The notes under the pieces: generated by a model
Database searches by the model: none
Told to the model about the DNA's origin: nothing
What the model saw: only the letters and a program-made list of their open reading frames with translations
Translations under genes and position numbers: made by a program
Assembly: GCF_003865365.1 (NCBI RefSeq)
Contig: NZ_RQVR01000002.1
Span: 124,001-188,000, forward strand
Length of the DNA stretch: 64,000 nucleotides
Source of the DNA: Flavobacterium macacae
GTDB taxonomy: Bacteria; Bacteroidota; Bacteroidia; Flavobacteriales; Flavobacteriaceae
Reading direction: 5' to 3'
Part shown: piece after piece, positions 27,877 to 36,429 of the stretch
Numbering within the stretch: position 1 is the stretch's first letter
Layout: each line of letters opens with the position of its first letter

Positions 27877-29852
27877 ATGCTGTAACGCGACATCACTCTT
27901 CCTAATTTTGATGAAAACGAATTGATCAATTTGTAATAATCCATTGCCATTGACAACGTTTCGGAATTATCAACTTCAGGATCGGGAGAAAGTTCACCTT
28001 TTAGCTCTTCAATAATTCTATCTACTAAAAACCACCTCATGGTCAATATTGTTTCTGAAACATATTGGCTTATAGTTTGGTCTTTTTGCTTTACGATAAT
28101 ATTTTGGCCTTCCCAATTGTGCAGGAGATCTCTTTCTTCCTGCATTAAAATATCTGTGACTTCTTGCGCTAATTCTGGCGCAAGATGCATAAGATATTGT
28201 TCTGTATTGAAGGTTTCATTTTGATGAAAGAAATTTATCAAGTCATTGTAAATATCCCTAAATAAAGGATTTGCCAATTCCACCTCATCTTCCTGAAGGC
28301 TCAAATAGATTCTTTGGTGCACTTTGTATTGCTTTTTTTCAGAAACTTCCTGGATTTCACCTTCATCGTTGGTTTTCAGCAACACATCTTCAAATTCATC
28401 TTCCTTATTTCCATACAAAAGAAGGATTTCAATAATTTTTCGCTCTAGTTCAAAAAGGATATCAATTTTTCGTGCCTGCTCTGGATTTTCATTTTTGACA
28501 ACATCAAACGCTTTTTGCTCCTGCTTTTGTTTCTTTCCAGTTTCCACCACATCTTTCTGCACCAACTGCGCCAACGTATTGACCAAAACCTGCTCAGAAA
28601 TATCCATAATCCGGGCCGTTTCCTGAAGATATACTTCCCGCTGGATCCTATCCGGAATTTTTGAAATACTCGTAACCATATCCCGAATCAATCCTGCTTT
28701 TTTAACCGGATCATTCTTGGCTTCGTCCATCAAAAGCGACGCTTTAAACTGGATAAAATCTTTGGCATTTGTTTCTAAATAACGAAGCAAATCATCGTGG
28801 GAATTCTTTTTGGCAAAACTATCTGGATCATCCCCATCAGGAAATGTGCATACTTTCACGTTCATTCCTTCCTCCAAAATCAAATCGATTCCACGTATGG
28901 AAGCACGCAAACCAGCCGCATCTCCGTCAAAAAGAACCGTGATATTTTTGGTCAGACGATTTACCAAACGAATTTGGTCTGGCGTTAAAGCGGTTCCAGA
29001 TGACGCGACCACGTTTTCAATTCCGGCTTGGCTGAACTGAATTACGTCAGTATAACCTTCCACCAAATAACAATTGTCTAATTTGGCGATGGATTGCTTG
29101 GCCTGGAAAATTCCGTACAGGACTTTGCTTTTATGGTAAATGTCACTTTCTGGCGAATTTAAATATTTGGCCGCTTTTTTATCGTTGGTCAAGATTCTTC
29201 CTCCAAAACCCAATGTTCTTCCTGACATACTTTGTATCGGAAACATCACGCGTCCTTTGAACCGGTCAAACTGCTTGTCTTCTTTGACAATGGTCAGTCC
29301 GGTTTTGTCAAGATACTCTAATTTATAGCCTTTTCCGAGCGCTTCTTTTGTGAAAGCATCCCAAGATTCTGGCGAATAGCCTAGTTCAAATTTTTTGATA
29401 GTATCGCCAGTGAAACCTCTTTCTTTAAAATAAGAAAGTCCGATCGCTTTTCCTTCGTCGTCGTTTAATAAGGTGTTGTGGAAATATTTTTTGGCAAATT
29501 CTGAAACCAAGTACATACTTTCTCTTTCATTGGCTTCGGCTTTGTGCTCGTCGCTCAATTCGGTTTCTTCGATTTCAATGTTGTATTTCCGGGCTAAATA
29601 CCGAATGGCTTCTGGATAAGTGAAATGCTCGTGTTCCATCAAAAATGCGATGGAGTTTCCGCCTTTTCCGGAGCTAAAATCTTTCCAAATTTGCTTTACT
29701 GGAGAAACCATAAACGATGGCGAGCGTTCGTCAGAAAACGGACTTAATCCTTTGAAGTTACTTCCGGCTCTTTTTAACTGAACGAAATCGCCGATAACCT
29801 CCTCTACCCGGGCGGTTTCGAAAACTTTGTCTATGGTATTCTTTGATATCAA
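27873..29852 (-). CDS. dnaG: DNA primase DnaG with degenerate zinc-binding domain
   Basis: DnaG makes RNA primers for replication. The 659-residue protein has the N-terminal primase domain layout, the RNAP-like core with PIQSMSGRTLGFGGR, and the TOPRIM motifs VEGYTDV and DGDAAG. The four zinc ligands of the E. coli enzyme (Cys40, His43, Cys61, Cys64) align with Ser37, Ser40, Asp58 and Ser61 here (GLSPFS and KDFSSGKGG), so this domain probably binds no zinc. The C-terminal helicase-binding region is present but weakly conserved. Confidence 0.94.
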   Translation of the reverse strand: MISKNTIDKVFETARVEEVIGDFVQLKRAGSNFKGLSPFSDERSPSFMVSPVKQIWKDFSSGKGGNSIAFLMEHEHFTYPEAIRYLARKYNIEIEETELSDEHKAEANERESMYLVSEFAKKYFHNTLLNDDEGKAIGLSYFKERGFTGDTIKKFELGYSPESWDAFTKEALGKGYKLEYLDKTGLTIVKEDKQFDRFKGRVMFPIQSMSGRTLGFGGRILTNDKKAAKYLNSPESDIYHKSKVLYGIFQAKQSIAKLDNCYLVEGYTDVIQFSQAGIENVVASSGTALTPDQIRLVNRLTKNITVLFDGDAAGLRASIRGIDLILEEGMNVKVCTFPDGDDPDSFAKKNSHDDLLRYLETNAKDFIQFKASLLMDEAKNDPVKKAGLIRDMVTSISKIPDRIQREVYLQETARIMDISEQVLVNTLAQLVQKDVVETGKKQKQEQKAFDVVKNENPEQARKIDILFELERKIIEILLLYGNKEDEFEDVLLKTNDEGEIQEVSEKKQYKVHQRIYLSLQEDEVELANPLFRDIYNDLINFFHQNETFNTEQYLMHLAPELAQEVTDILMQEERDLLHNWEGQNIIVKQKDQTISQYVSETILTMRWFLVDRIIEELKGELSPDPEVDNSETLSMAMDYYKLINSFSSKLGRVMSRYSI

Positions 29853-29883
29853 TTTATTTGGATTTATTTTTTTTACTGGAGGT

Positions 29884-29891
29884 CAAAGATA
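29884..29891 (-). promoter_or_regulatory. -7 promoter box of dnaG
   Basis: On the minus strand TATCTTTG lies 31 bases before the dnaG ATG. No clear -33 TTG was found at standard distance. Confidence 0.5.
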
Positions 29892-29994
29892 CAAAGAAGG
29901 AAAGAATTGAAATGGTCTTTTTTCTTTAGTTTTTGGCCCTTTGCCTTTTCACGTTATTATTCAAAAGACAGCAAAAATGCCTAAATTTTCTCCA

Positions 29995-30069
29995 CTACCC
30001 CCGATGGGTGGCAGCAGCCTTTTCCCTCAGGGTTTTGGGGAAAAGCTACTGCAGACAACAGGAAAATGA
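29995..30069 (-). repeat. Folded dispersed repeat, copy R3
   Basis: Read on the minus strand the inner stem is GCAGTAGC-TTTTCCC paired with GGGAAAA-G-GCTGCTGC, with the single unpaired G, and the end reads CATCGGGGGTA. The stem sequence differs from R1, R2 and R5 but the fold is the same. It is closest to R4. Confidence 0.7.
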
Positions 30070-30103
30070 ATTACTGAAATTACTGACGTTTTGGTCCTAA
30101 TTA

Positions 30104-30138
30104 AAAATGCCCTCCAAATTTTTATTGGAAGGCATTTT
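30104..30138 (-). terminator. Terminator of the outer-membrane protein gene
   Basis: Arms AAAATGCCCTCCAA (30104-30117) and TTGGAAGGCATTTT (30125-30138) form a near-perfect stem, followed on the minus strand by TTTTTAATT. Confidence 0.8.
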
Positions 30139-30162
30139 AACTAACGTAACGAACTCTAAATT

Positions 30163-31236
30163 TTAATTAAAATCAAATCTAAGACCTAATGAAACGTTGT
30201 TTTGTTCCATCGCATTGTCTTTAAACAGCGGGCTCAAGTCATATTTGGCGTACAAACTTACTTGCTTGTAACCGATGTAAGCGCTCAGACCGTAGATAAA
30301 ATTGTTGGCGTTAAAATCGCCTTTGGTGCGTTCTTTCACGTTTCGGTCATCGATTTCATAACGCAAAATTTGTTTAGATTTTAAGTGTGCTCCGGCATAA
30401 CCACCGATTCCAAAACGGAAGCTTTCGTGGCTTCGAAAATAGACTTTATCACCGTCAATTTTCTTTTTAGAGAAGTCAAATTCAAGATGCAAAGGCAAAA
30501 CCAAATAGACATTTCTGAAGCGAGATTCTTTTAAATGTATGGAATTTTCATCCAATTCGGTTTGGTTTCCGTTGACCACAAAACTTCTATTGTCTGTGGC
30601 GCGAAGGTTATTGTACATCAATGAAAGTCCGTATTTTGCGTGAAGCAGGTTGCGATTTTTGGCCAATCTGGTATTGAAAGTGATTCCCCATTCATAAAAT
30701 TGGGAGTCGTAAAATTTAAAATCAGAATCATTCAGGGTTCCTAAATCTCCCTCATTAATCGTATTATTAAATCCGGAGGCAAAGACTAATTGCGATGTCG
30801 TTCTGCGGTCTGAACGGATTTCATATAATGAATCTTGCTTTTTCTTGTAAGCTTCAGAATTTTTTCCGTTAGATTTCCAAAAAATACCAAATTGTTTTCC
30901 TTCTACAGAGTCAGAAGCTACTTTTCCTTCTACTTTTTCTTTGACAAGCTGGGTCAATTTTGCCTCTTCGAGTGACACTTTTGTTTCAATATTATTGGCT
31001 CTGATTGTCGCAAAGGCTTCTTTTTTGGCATCGGCTTGTTCTTGCGTAATTTGGTCGTTATCCAATTGTTTGTTGATATCTTCAACCTCAGCTTTTAAAG
31101 CGTCTTTTTCTTCTTTTGTAATCGTTTCTATTTTTTCAGCAATTACTCTTGCTCTTTGCTCGAAGGTTTCTTGTGCAAAAGTTTTGCTTGCGAAAAGGCA
31201 TAGCGTTGCCACTGCGTAAAAAATAATTTTCTGCAT
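30163..31236 (-). CDS. Predicted outer-membrane beta-barrel protein with N-terminal coiled coil
   Basis: A 357-residue protein with a cleavable signal peptide (MQKIIFYAVATLCLFASKTFAQ). Residues about 22-105 are Glu/Lys-rich and probably helical or coiled coil. From about residue 140 alternating-hydrophobic strands ending in an aromatic pattern (VSLYAKYDLSPLF, then NVSLGLRFDFN) indicate a small outer-membrane beta-barrel. I do not recognise a characterised homologue. It lies 27 bases after a putative anti-sigma gene and is probably in its operon. Confidence 0.75.
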   Translation of the reverse strand: MQKIIFYAVATLCLFASKTFAQETFEQRARVIAEKIETITKEEKDALKAEVEDINKQLDNDQITQEQADAKKEAFATIRANNIETKVSLEEAKLTQLVKEKVEGKVASDSVEGKQFGIFWKSNGKNSEAYKKKQDSLYEIRSDRRTTSQLVFASGFNNTINEGDLGTLNDSDFKFYDSQFYEWGITFNTRLAKNRNLLHAKYGLSLMYNNLRATDNRSFVVNGNQTELDENSIHLKESRFRNVYLVLPLHLEFDFSKKKIDGDKVYFRSHESFRFGIGGYAGAHLKSKQILRYEIDDRNVKERTKGDFNANNFIYGLSAYIGYKQVSLYAKYDLSPLFKDNAMEQNNVSLGLRFDFN

Positions 31237-31263
31237 AATGTTGATTTTAAATTTTTTGATGAT

Positions 31264-31959
31264 TTATTCTTGATTTCTGGTTGCCAATGAAGACTTTACT
31301 GTTTCATAGTTTTTACCAATCGAACGTACTACTTTTTCTCTAAAAGTGTCGTCTAATTCGCCTTCAACTGAAGAAAGAAGTTTTTTAGAATTTACTTTCA
31401 TTCCTGCTTTTGCAACAGCTGATTTGATTGATTCTGACTGCAATTTTGTTTCGGCTTCTGCCAAAAGGCTTTCTGATTCGATGTAACGGTTTGGCTTTAC
31501 TTTTTCTTCTTGCGCAATTGCTTCTTCAACAAAAACTGGATTGATTTTTTCCGGATTTAATTTCTCCATTTTTGTTTTTGCAATTACTTTTTTAGATCTT
31601 TTTTGGTTGGCTGTGACGGCATTTTGATTTGATTGAACTGCGCTGATTGTTGATGATGAAACTTCTTGAACTTGATTTGGGATTGTACTTTCTTCGGATT
31701 GGGCTGGTGATTTATTTTCTTGAATGACAACTGCGTCTTTGGTTTTTACTTCGGTTTCTGACTGTCTGAAAAATAACGAACCAATCAGAATGAATCCTAA
31801 AAAACTGGCGGCAACATACATCCAAGTTCTTTTTTTAGGCTTCTTGTTTTCGGTTACCGAAAGCATCGCATCTAATCTGTCCCATGCCATTTCAGAAGGC
31901 TGAATTTCTCTTTTGTTCAGCTGTTCTCTAAAGCTATTTTCTAATTTATTCGGTTCCAT
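31264..31959 (-). CDS. Putative anti-sigma factor, single-pass membrane protein
   Basis: A 231-residue protein with a soluble N-terminal part (MEPNKLENSFREQLNKREIQ onward, with PSEMAWDRLDAML typical of many Bacteroidetes anti-sigma-like proteins), one transmembrane helix (about residues 46-63, TWMYVAASFLGFILIGSLFF) and a Ser/Glu/Lys-rich periplasmic tail without recognised domain. It overlaps the ECF sigma gene by 14 bases, the main reason for the anti-sigma assignment. It lacks a recognisable zinc anti-sigma motif (HxxxCxxC), so the role is inferred from context. Confidence 0.6.
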   Translation of the reverse strand: MEPNKLENSFREQLNKREIQPSEMAWDRLDAMLSVTENKKPKKRTWMYVAASFLGFILIGSLFFRQSETEVKTKDAVVIQENKSPAQSEESTIPNQVQEVSSSTISAVQSNQNAVTANQKRSKKVIAKTKMEKLNPEKINPVFVEEAIAQEEKVKPNRYIESESLLAEAETKLQSESIKSAVAKAGMKVNSKKLLSSVEGELDDTFREKVVRSIGKNYETVKSSLATRNQE

Positions 31960-32506
31960 TTTGAAAATTTTTTAACTTGTTAATCTGTCCCTGCAACATT
32001 TTTCGAGCGTGTGACAATTGCGATTTTGATGTTCCTTCATTAATTCCGAGCATCTTTGCAATTTCGTTGTGCTTGAATCCTTCAATAGCATAAAGGTTAA
32101 AAACCATCTTGTAGCCGTCTGGCAAACTGTCAATTAAAAACTGGATATCTGCTACATTAAACTGACTGTCTGTATTGTTATGCGTTTCTTCAAAAAAATT
32201 TTCGTCCTCAATGTACTTTACTTTTTTTTGAACTCTGATAAAAGAAATACATTCGTTGACCATTATTCTTCTGATCCAACCTTCGAAACTCCCTTTGTGT
32301 TCAAAATTCTTAAGGTTGGAAAAAACTTTCATGAAAGCAGTAATCATAATATCTTCTGCTTCATGCAGATCTTTTATGTATTGCCTGCAAACGCTCAACA
32401 TTTTTGGAGAATAGGAAGAATAAATCTTTTGCTGAGCGTGTCGATTGTTTTCGACAGCCTCGCTGATTATCTCCCTTTCTTCTTGATGTAATGCGATTAC
32501 TTTCAC
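31946..32506 (-). CDS. ECF-type RNA polymerase sigma factor
   Basis: A 186-residue sigma-70 family protein with region 2 (about residues 28-95: core-binding DLHEAEDIMITAFMKVFSNL and promoter-reading FEGWIRRIMVNECISFIR) and region 4 (about 120-175: DSLPDGYKMVFNLYAIEGF, HNEIAKMLGINEGTSKSQLS). Regions 1 and 3 are absent, as expected for ECF sigmas. It heads a three-gene minus-strand unit with a putative anti-sigma and an outer-membrane protein. Its inducing signal is unknown. Confidence 0.92.
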   Translation of the reverse strand: MKVIALHQEEREIISEAVENNRHAQQKIYSSYSPKMLSVCRQYIKDLHEAEDIMITAFMKVFSNLKNFEHKGSFEGWIRRIMVNECISFIRVQKKVKYIEDENFFEETHNNTDSQFNVADIQFLIDSLPDGYKMVFNLYAIEGFKHNEIAKMLGINEGTSKSQLSHARKMLQGQINKLKNFQNGTE

Positions 32507-32668
32507 AATAAATTTGATTTCAGATTGATTTTATGATTCAATTGAACGTTTCAATCCGTGTTCTATTAGCATAGACGATTGTCGATTGAAAATGGTTGCA
32601 TGGAGGAGAAAAATTAGATGCTATTTTTAATTAAAAAAATTAGCGAATAGCTAATCAGCGGATTACTG

Positions 32669-33649
32669 TTATTTTTTTCTTTCTATAACATAATTTACCA
32701 TCAAGGTAAGTGCTTGTTTATAAGGAGAATTTGGAAAATCTTGAATCAACAGCAATGCTTCTTGCTGAAACTGTACCATTTTTTCTTCTGCGTAAGAAAG
32801 TCCGTTATTGTTTTTTACGAACGCGATTACTTCTTTGACGCGTTTTTTGTCTTTGTTGTGGTTTTTGATGGAGTTGATCACCCACTCTTTTTCTTTTGTA
32901 GTACAGTGATTTAAGACATAAATCAACGGAAGGGTCATTTTTTGTTCTTTAATATCAATTCCGGTTGGTTTTCCAATAGCATCATCGGTATAATCAAAAA
33001 GGTCGTCTTTTATTTGAAACGCCATGCCGATCAATTCTCCGAATTTGCGCATTTTTTCAACCACTTCAATATTATCTGGATTGACAGAACAAGCCCCAAG
33101 CGAACAACAAGCCGCAATTAAGGTAGCCGTTTTTTGACGGATGATTTCATAATAAACATCTTCGGTAATATCTAAACGCCGTGCTTTTTCAATTTGAAGC
33201 AATTCTCCTTCGCTCATTTCACGAACGGCAACAGAGATAATTTTGAGCAGATCAAAATCGCCATTGTCAATGGAAAGAAGCAATCCTTTTGACAATAAAT
33301 AATCACCAACAAGCACCGCAATTTTATTTTTCCACAAAGCATTGACCGAGAAAAAACCTCTTCTGCGATTGCTGTCATCCACCACATCGTCGTGAACCAA
33401 CGTTGCCGTGTGAATCAATTCAATAACCGCCGCGCCTCGATAGGTCCGTTCGTTCACTTCGCCGCCAGAAACCATTTTTGCGCTAAGAAAAACAAACATC
33501 GGCCGCATTTGTTTTCCCTTTCTGTTGACGATAAAATAAGTGATCCTGTTGAGCAAAGCCACTTTTGAAGTCATAGAATCGTGAAACTTTTGTTCAAAAA
33601 GTTCCATTTCGGCTAAAATGGGCTGTTTTATTTGCTCGGTGATTTTCAT
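32669..33649 (-). CDS. Polyprenyl diphosphate synthase (trans-isoprenyl type)
   Basis: A 326-residue all-alpha prenyl synthase extending allylic diphosphates with isopentenyl diphosphate. Both aspartate-rich motifs are present: LVHDDVVDDSNRRRG (first) and KDDLFDYTDD (second), with KQMRP and GGKVEL-like upstream region MRPMFVFLSAK. It probably makes the long side chain of menaquinone, octaprenyl- or similar, but chain length cannot be read reliably. I place the start at ATG 33649 (MKITEQIKQ) rather than the TTG three codons upstream, because a TATATTTG promoter box overlaps that TTG. Confidence 0.9.
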   Translation of the reverse strand: MKITEQIKQPILAEMELFEQKFHDSMTSKVALLNRITYFIVNRKGKQMRPMFVFLSAKMVSGGEVNERTYRGAAVIELIHTATLVHDDVVDDSNRRRGFFSVNALWKNKIAVLVGDYLLSKGLLLSIDNGDFDLLKIISVAVREMSEGELLQIEKARRLDITEDVYYEIIRQKTATLIAACCSLGACSVNPDNIEVVEKMRKFGELIGMAFQIKDDLFDYTDDAIGKPTGIDIKEQKMTLPLIYVLNHCTTKEKEWVINSIKNHNKDKKRVKEVIAFVKNNNGLSYAEEKMVQFQQEALLLIQDFPNSPYKQALTLMVNYVIERKK

Positions 33650-33655
33650 TGGATG

Positions 33656-33663
33656 CAAATATA
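33656..33663 (-). promoter_or_regulatory. -7 promoter box almost touching the polyprenyl synthase ATG
   Basis: On the minus strand TATATTTG ends only 6 bases before the ATG at 33649. With the usual start a few bases after the -7 box, the mRNA would have little or no leader. Confidence 0.6.
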
Positions 33664-33723
33664 CGGCTTCTGATTGAAAATTGAAATATTTAAAGATTGA
33701 AGTATTTAAAGATTATTTATAAT

Positions 33724-33762
33724 AAAAAACTCCGACAGAGTTTTGAATTCTGTAGGAGTTTA
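33724..33762 (-). terminator. Terminator of rlmN
   Basis: Arms AAACTCC-ACAGA (33727-33739, one mismatch) and TCTGT-GGAGTTT (33749-33761) are followed on the minus strand by a T run. Confidence 0.85.
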
Positions 33763-33781
33763 GACTATTTTATAATAAATA

Positions 33782-34825
33782 TTACGCTTCTTTATTTGCC
33801 AATTGTCCGCAAGCGGCATCGATGTCTTTTCCTCGGCTTCGACGTACTTTTACCACAATTCCTGAAGCTTCTAATGCTTTTATGTAGGCATTAATAGATT
33901 CTTCAGAAGCTTGCTGAAATTCTCCGTCATCAATCGGATTGTATTCAATCAAATTTACCTTGCACGGAACATATTTGCAGAATTTCACCAACGCATCAAT
34001 GGAAGCCTTGTTATCATTGATTCCTTTCCAAACCACATATTCATACGACACCTTGCTTTTGGTTTTTCGGTACCAATATTCTAATGCTTCACGCAAATCC
34101 GCCAACGGAAAATTTTTGCTGAAAGGCATAATTCTAGAGCGAATTTCATCAATTGCTGAATGCAGTGAAACAGCCAACTTGAATTTCACTTCGTCGTCCG
34201 CTAATTTTTTAATCATCTTGGGAACTCCAGATGTGGAAACCATGATTCGCTTCGGCGACATTCCCAAACCTTCGGTGGAAGTTATCATTTCGATGGCTTT
34301 CAAAACGTTATTGTAATTCATCAACGGCTCGCCCATCCCCATAAAAACGATGTTAGAAAGCGGATGATTGTAATACAGACGGCTTTCTTTGTCGATAGCC
34401 ACTACTTGGTCATAAATTTCATCAGGACCAAGGTTTCGCATTCTTTTTAATCTTGCGGTTGCGCAGAAATTACAATCTAAACTGCAACCCACCTGGCTTG
34501 AAACGCACGCTGTTGTTCGCGTATCCGTAGGAATTAAAACCGATTCCACAACCAAACCATCGTGAAGGCGAACAGCGTTTTTAACGGTTCCGTCTTCGCT
34601 CCGCTGCATGGTATCCACCTTAATATGATTGATCACAAAATTATCCTCTAACATTTGGCGCGTTGGCTTGGCCACATTAGTCATGTCGTCAAAATTATGC
34701 GCCCCTTTACTCCAAAGCCATTCATAGACTTGGTTGCCACGAAAGGCTTTGTCTCCGTTAGAAACAAAAAAGTCGCGCAATTGGTCTTTTGATAATGCCC
34801 TGATGTCTTTTTTCTCGATTTGCAT
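33782..34825 (-). CDS. rlmN: 23S rRNA A2503 / tRNA A37 C2-methyltransferase RlmN
   Basis: RlmN is a radical SAM enzyme methylating C2 of A2503 in 23S rRNA and A37 in some tRNAs. The 347-residue protein has the CxxxCxxC cluster motif at Cys114, Cys118 and Cys121, GMGEPLMNY binding SAM, and SLHSA. A C-terminal Cys341 (DAACGQL) fits the resolving/methyl-carrier cysteine. Length is typical. It is monocistronic, with a promoter box 4 bases before the ATG and a terminator after the stop. Confidence 0.96.
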   Translation of the reverse strand: MQIEKKDIRALSKDQLRDFFVSNGDKAFRGNQVYEWLWSKGAHNFDDMTNVAKPTRQMLEDNFVINHIKVDTMQRSEDGTVKNAVRLHDGLVVESVLIPTDTRTTACVSSQVGCSLDCNFCATARLKRMRNLGPDEIYDQVVAIDKESRLYYNHPLSNIVFMGMGEPLMNYNNVLKAIEMITSTEGLGMSPKRIMVSTSGVPKMIKKLADDEVKFKLAVSLHSAIDEIRSRIMPFSKNFPLADLREALEYWYRKTKSKVSYEYVVWKGINDNKASIDALVKFCKYVPCKVNLIEYNPIDDGEFQQASEESINAYIKALEASGIVVKVRRSRGKDIDAACGQLANKEA

Positions 34826-34829
34826 GGTG

Positions 34830-34837
34830 CAAAGTTA
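34830..34837 (-). promoter_or_regulatory. -7 promoter box touching the rlmN ATG
   Basis: On the minus strand TAACTTTG is separated from the rlmN ATG by only CACC. Transcription starting at the usual distance would begin at or in the start codon, giving a leaderless message. Confidence 0.65.
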
Positions 34838-34868
34838 AATATAGAAGTGATAACTACCTAATATTTTA

Positions 34869-34876
34869 TAATTTTG
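34869..34876 (+). promoter_or_regulatory. -7 promoter box of the O-methyltransferase gene
   Basis: TAATTTTG matches TAnnTTTG and lies 16 bases before the ATG at 34893, in the 67-base divergent gap with rlmN. Confidence 0.5.
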
Positions 34877-34892
34877 CTAAAAATCAAATACA

Positions 34893-35534
34893 ATGCACTT
34901 TATCTCTCCTGAATTAGAATTATATGTAGAAAGACATTCTGAAGACGAACCGGCGCTTTTAGCCGCTTTGCACAGAGAAACTTTCCAGAAAATTATGCAG
35001 CCGCGAATGTTGAGTGGTCATTTTCAAGGACGGGTTTTGAGTATGCTTTCTAAATTAATTAGACCGTTAAATATTCTTGAAATAGGCACTTATACGGGTT
35101 ATGCCACTTTGTGCCTGGCCGAAGGAATGCAAGACAATGGTTCGATTGACACCATAGATATTAATGAAGAATTAGAAGATATTCAAAAAAAATATTTTGA
35201 TTTATCTGATTGGAAAGATCAAATTACCCAACATTTGGGCGATGCATTAGAAATAATTCCGAACTTAAATAAAAAGTACGATTTGGTTTTTATTGATGCT
35301 GACAAAGACAATTATTTAAATTATTGGGAAATGATTTTGCCCGTAATGAACAAAGGCGGCATTATTTTATCTGATAATGTTTTGTGGAGCGGCAAGGTTT
35401 TAGAGGAACCAAACCCGAAAGATTTGAGCACCAATGTTTTATTAGAATACAACAAAAAACTAAAAGAAGATTCGAGAGTTGAAACGGTTTTATTGCCGAT
35501 TCGCGATGGTTTGACAGTTAGTAGAGTTTTGTAA
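34893..35534 (+). CDS. SAM-dependent O-methyltransferase (class I, catechol-type family)
   Basis: A 213-residue O-methyltransferase of the family that includes caffeoyl-CoA and catechol methyltransferases. The SAM site is ILEIGTYTGYATLCLAEGM (about residues 61-79), followed by IDTIDINEEL, and the metal/substrate residues lie in FIDADKDNYLNYW (about 139-151) and GGIILSDNVLWSGKV. No substrate can be assigned. It stands alone, divergent from rlmN. Confidence 0.9.
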   Translation: MHFISPELELYVERHSEDEPALLAALHRETFQKIMQPRMLSGHFQGRVLSMLSKLIRPLNILEIGTYTGYATLCLAEGMQDNGSIDTIDINEELEDIQKKYFDLSDWKDQITQHLGDALEIIPNLNKKYDLVFIDADKDNYLNYWEMILPVMNKGGIILSDNVLWSGKVLEEPNPKDLSTNVLLEYNKKLKEDSRVETVLLPIRDGLTVSRVL

Positions 35535-35682
35535 CATATTGCTAAAAAAAACGAAGAGATCTTTTACGAAAACGAAATAGTTGCACAAAATCTGTCTAAT
35601 TATTATGCGTGCATAGTTTTTTTTTTGAATTTTAATTCATACTTTCGAAGCCTAAAATATCAACACTATAATTTTATATAAA

Positions 35683-36429
35683 ATGAAAATATTAGTTTGC
35701 ATCAGTCACGTCCCTGATACTACTTCAAAAATCAATTTCTCGAACGGTGATTCAGAATTTGACACAAACGGAGTTTCTTTCGTAATAAATCCTAATGATG
35801 AATTTGGCTTAACAAGAGCAATTTGGTTCCAAGAACAACAAGGCGCTAATGTTACTGTCGTAAATGTTGGTGGTCCAGAAACCGAAGCTACTTTAAGAAA
35901 AGCTTTGGCAATTGGCGCAAACGAAGCCATTCGTGTCAACGCAAATCCAACTGACGGTTTCTTCGTAGCGAAGCAATTGGCAGAAGTAATCAAAAACGGA
36001 GGTTATGATCTTGTAATTGCAGGAAAAGAATCTTTGGATTATAACGGAGGAATGGTTCCTGGAATGATCGCAGGAATTACCGGAATGAACTTTTTAAATT
36101 CTTGTACCGATGTAAAAGTGGACGGAACTTCAGTAACTGCTTCCCGTGAAATCGACGGCGGAAAAGAAACTGTTTCAACCTCTTTGCCATTAATTATTGG
36201 CGGACAAAAAGGTTTGGTTGAAGAAAAAGACCTTCGTATCCCAAATATGAGAGGAATCATGACTGCAAGAACGAAAGCTTTGACAATTCTTGAGCCCGTT
36301 GACGCTTCTGTAAACACAAAAGCGGTGAAATTCGAAAAACCAGCTCCAAAATCGGCGGTAAAATTAATCAGCCCTGATAATTTAGACGAGTTGATCAGCC
36401 TATTGCACAACGAAGCGAAAGTCATATAA
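35683..36429 (+). CDS. etfB: Electron transfer flavoprotein beta subunit
   Basis: EtfB and EtfA form the FAD/AMP flavoprotein that passes electrons from acyl-CoA and related dehydrogenases to the quinone pool. The 248-residue protein begins MKILVCISHVPDTTSKI, contains the AMP-binding ADP-loop style segment and VIAGKESLDYNGGMVPGMIA, the family sequence around residue 110-129, and the recognition-loop end PLIIGGQKGLVEEKDLRIPN. etfA follows after 108 bases on the same strand. Confidence 0.96.
   Translation: MKILVCISHVPDTTSKINFSNGDSEFDTNGVSFVINPNDEFGLTRAIWFQEQQGANVTVVNVGGPETEATLRKALAIGANEAIRVNANPTDGFFVAKQLAEVIKNGGYDLVIAGKESLDYNGGMVPGMIAGITGMNFLNSCTDVKVDGTSVTASREIDGGKETVSTSLPLIIGGQKGLVEEKDLRIPNMRGIMTARTKALTILEPVDASVNTKAVKFEKPAPKSAVKLISPDNLDELISLLHNEAKVI

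Larger units (their letters stand above)
29853..30162. other. Intergenic region dnaG promoter / repeat R3 / OMP terminator
   Basis: This 310-base gap holds the dnaG -7 box (29884-29891), folded repeat R3 (29995-30069) and the terminator of the outer-membrane protein gene (30104-30138). No gene is supported. Confidence 0.7.
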
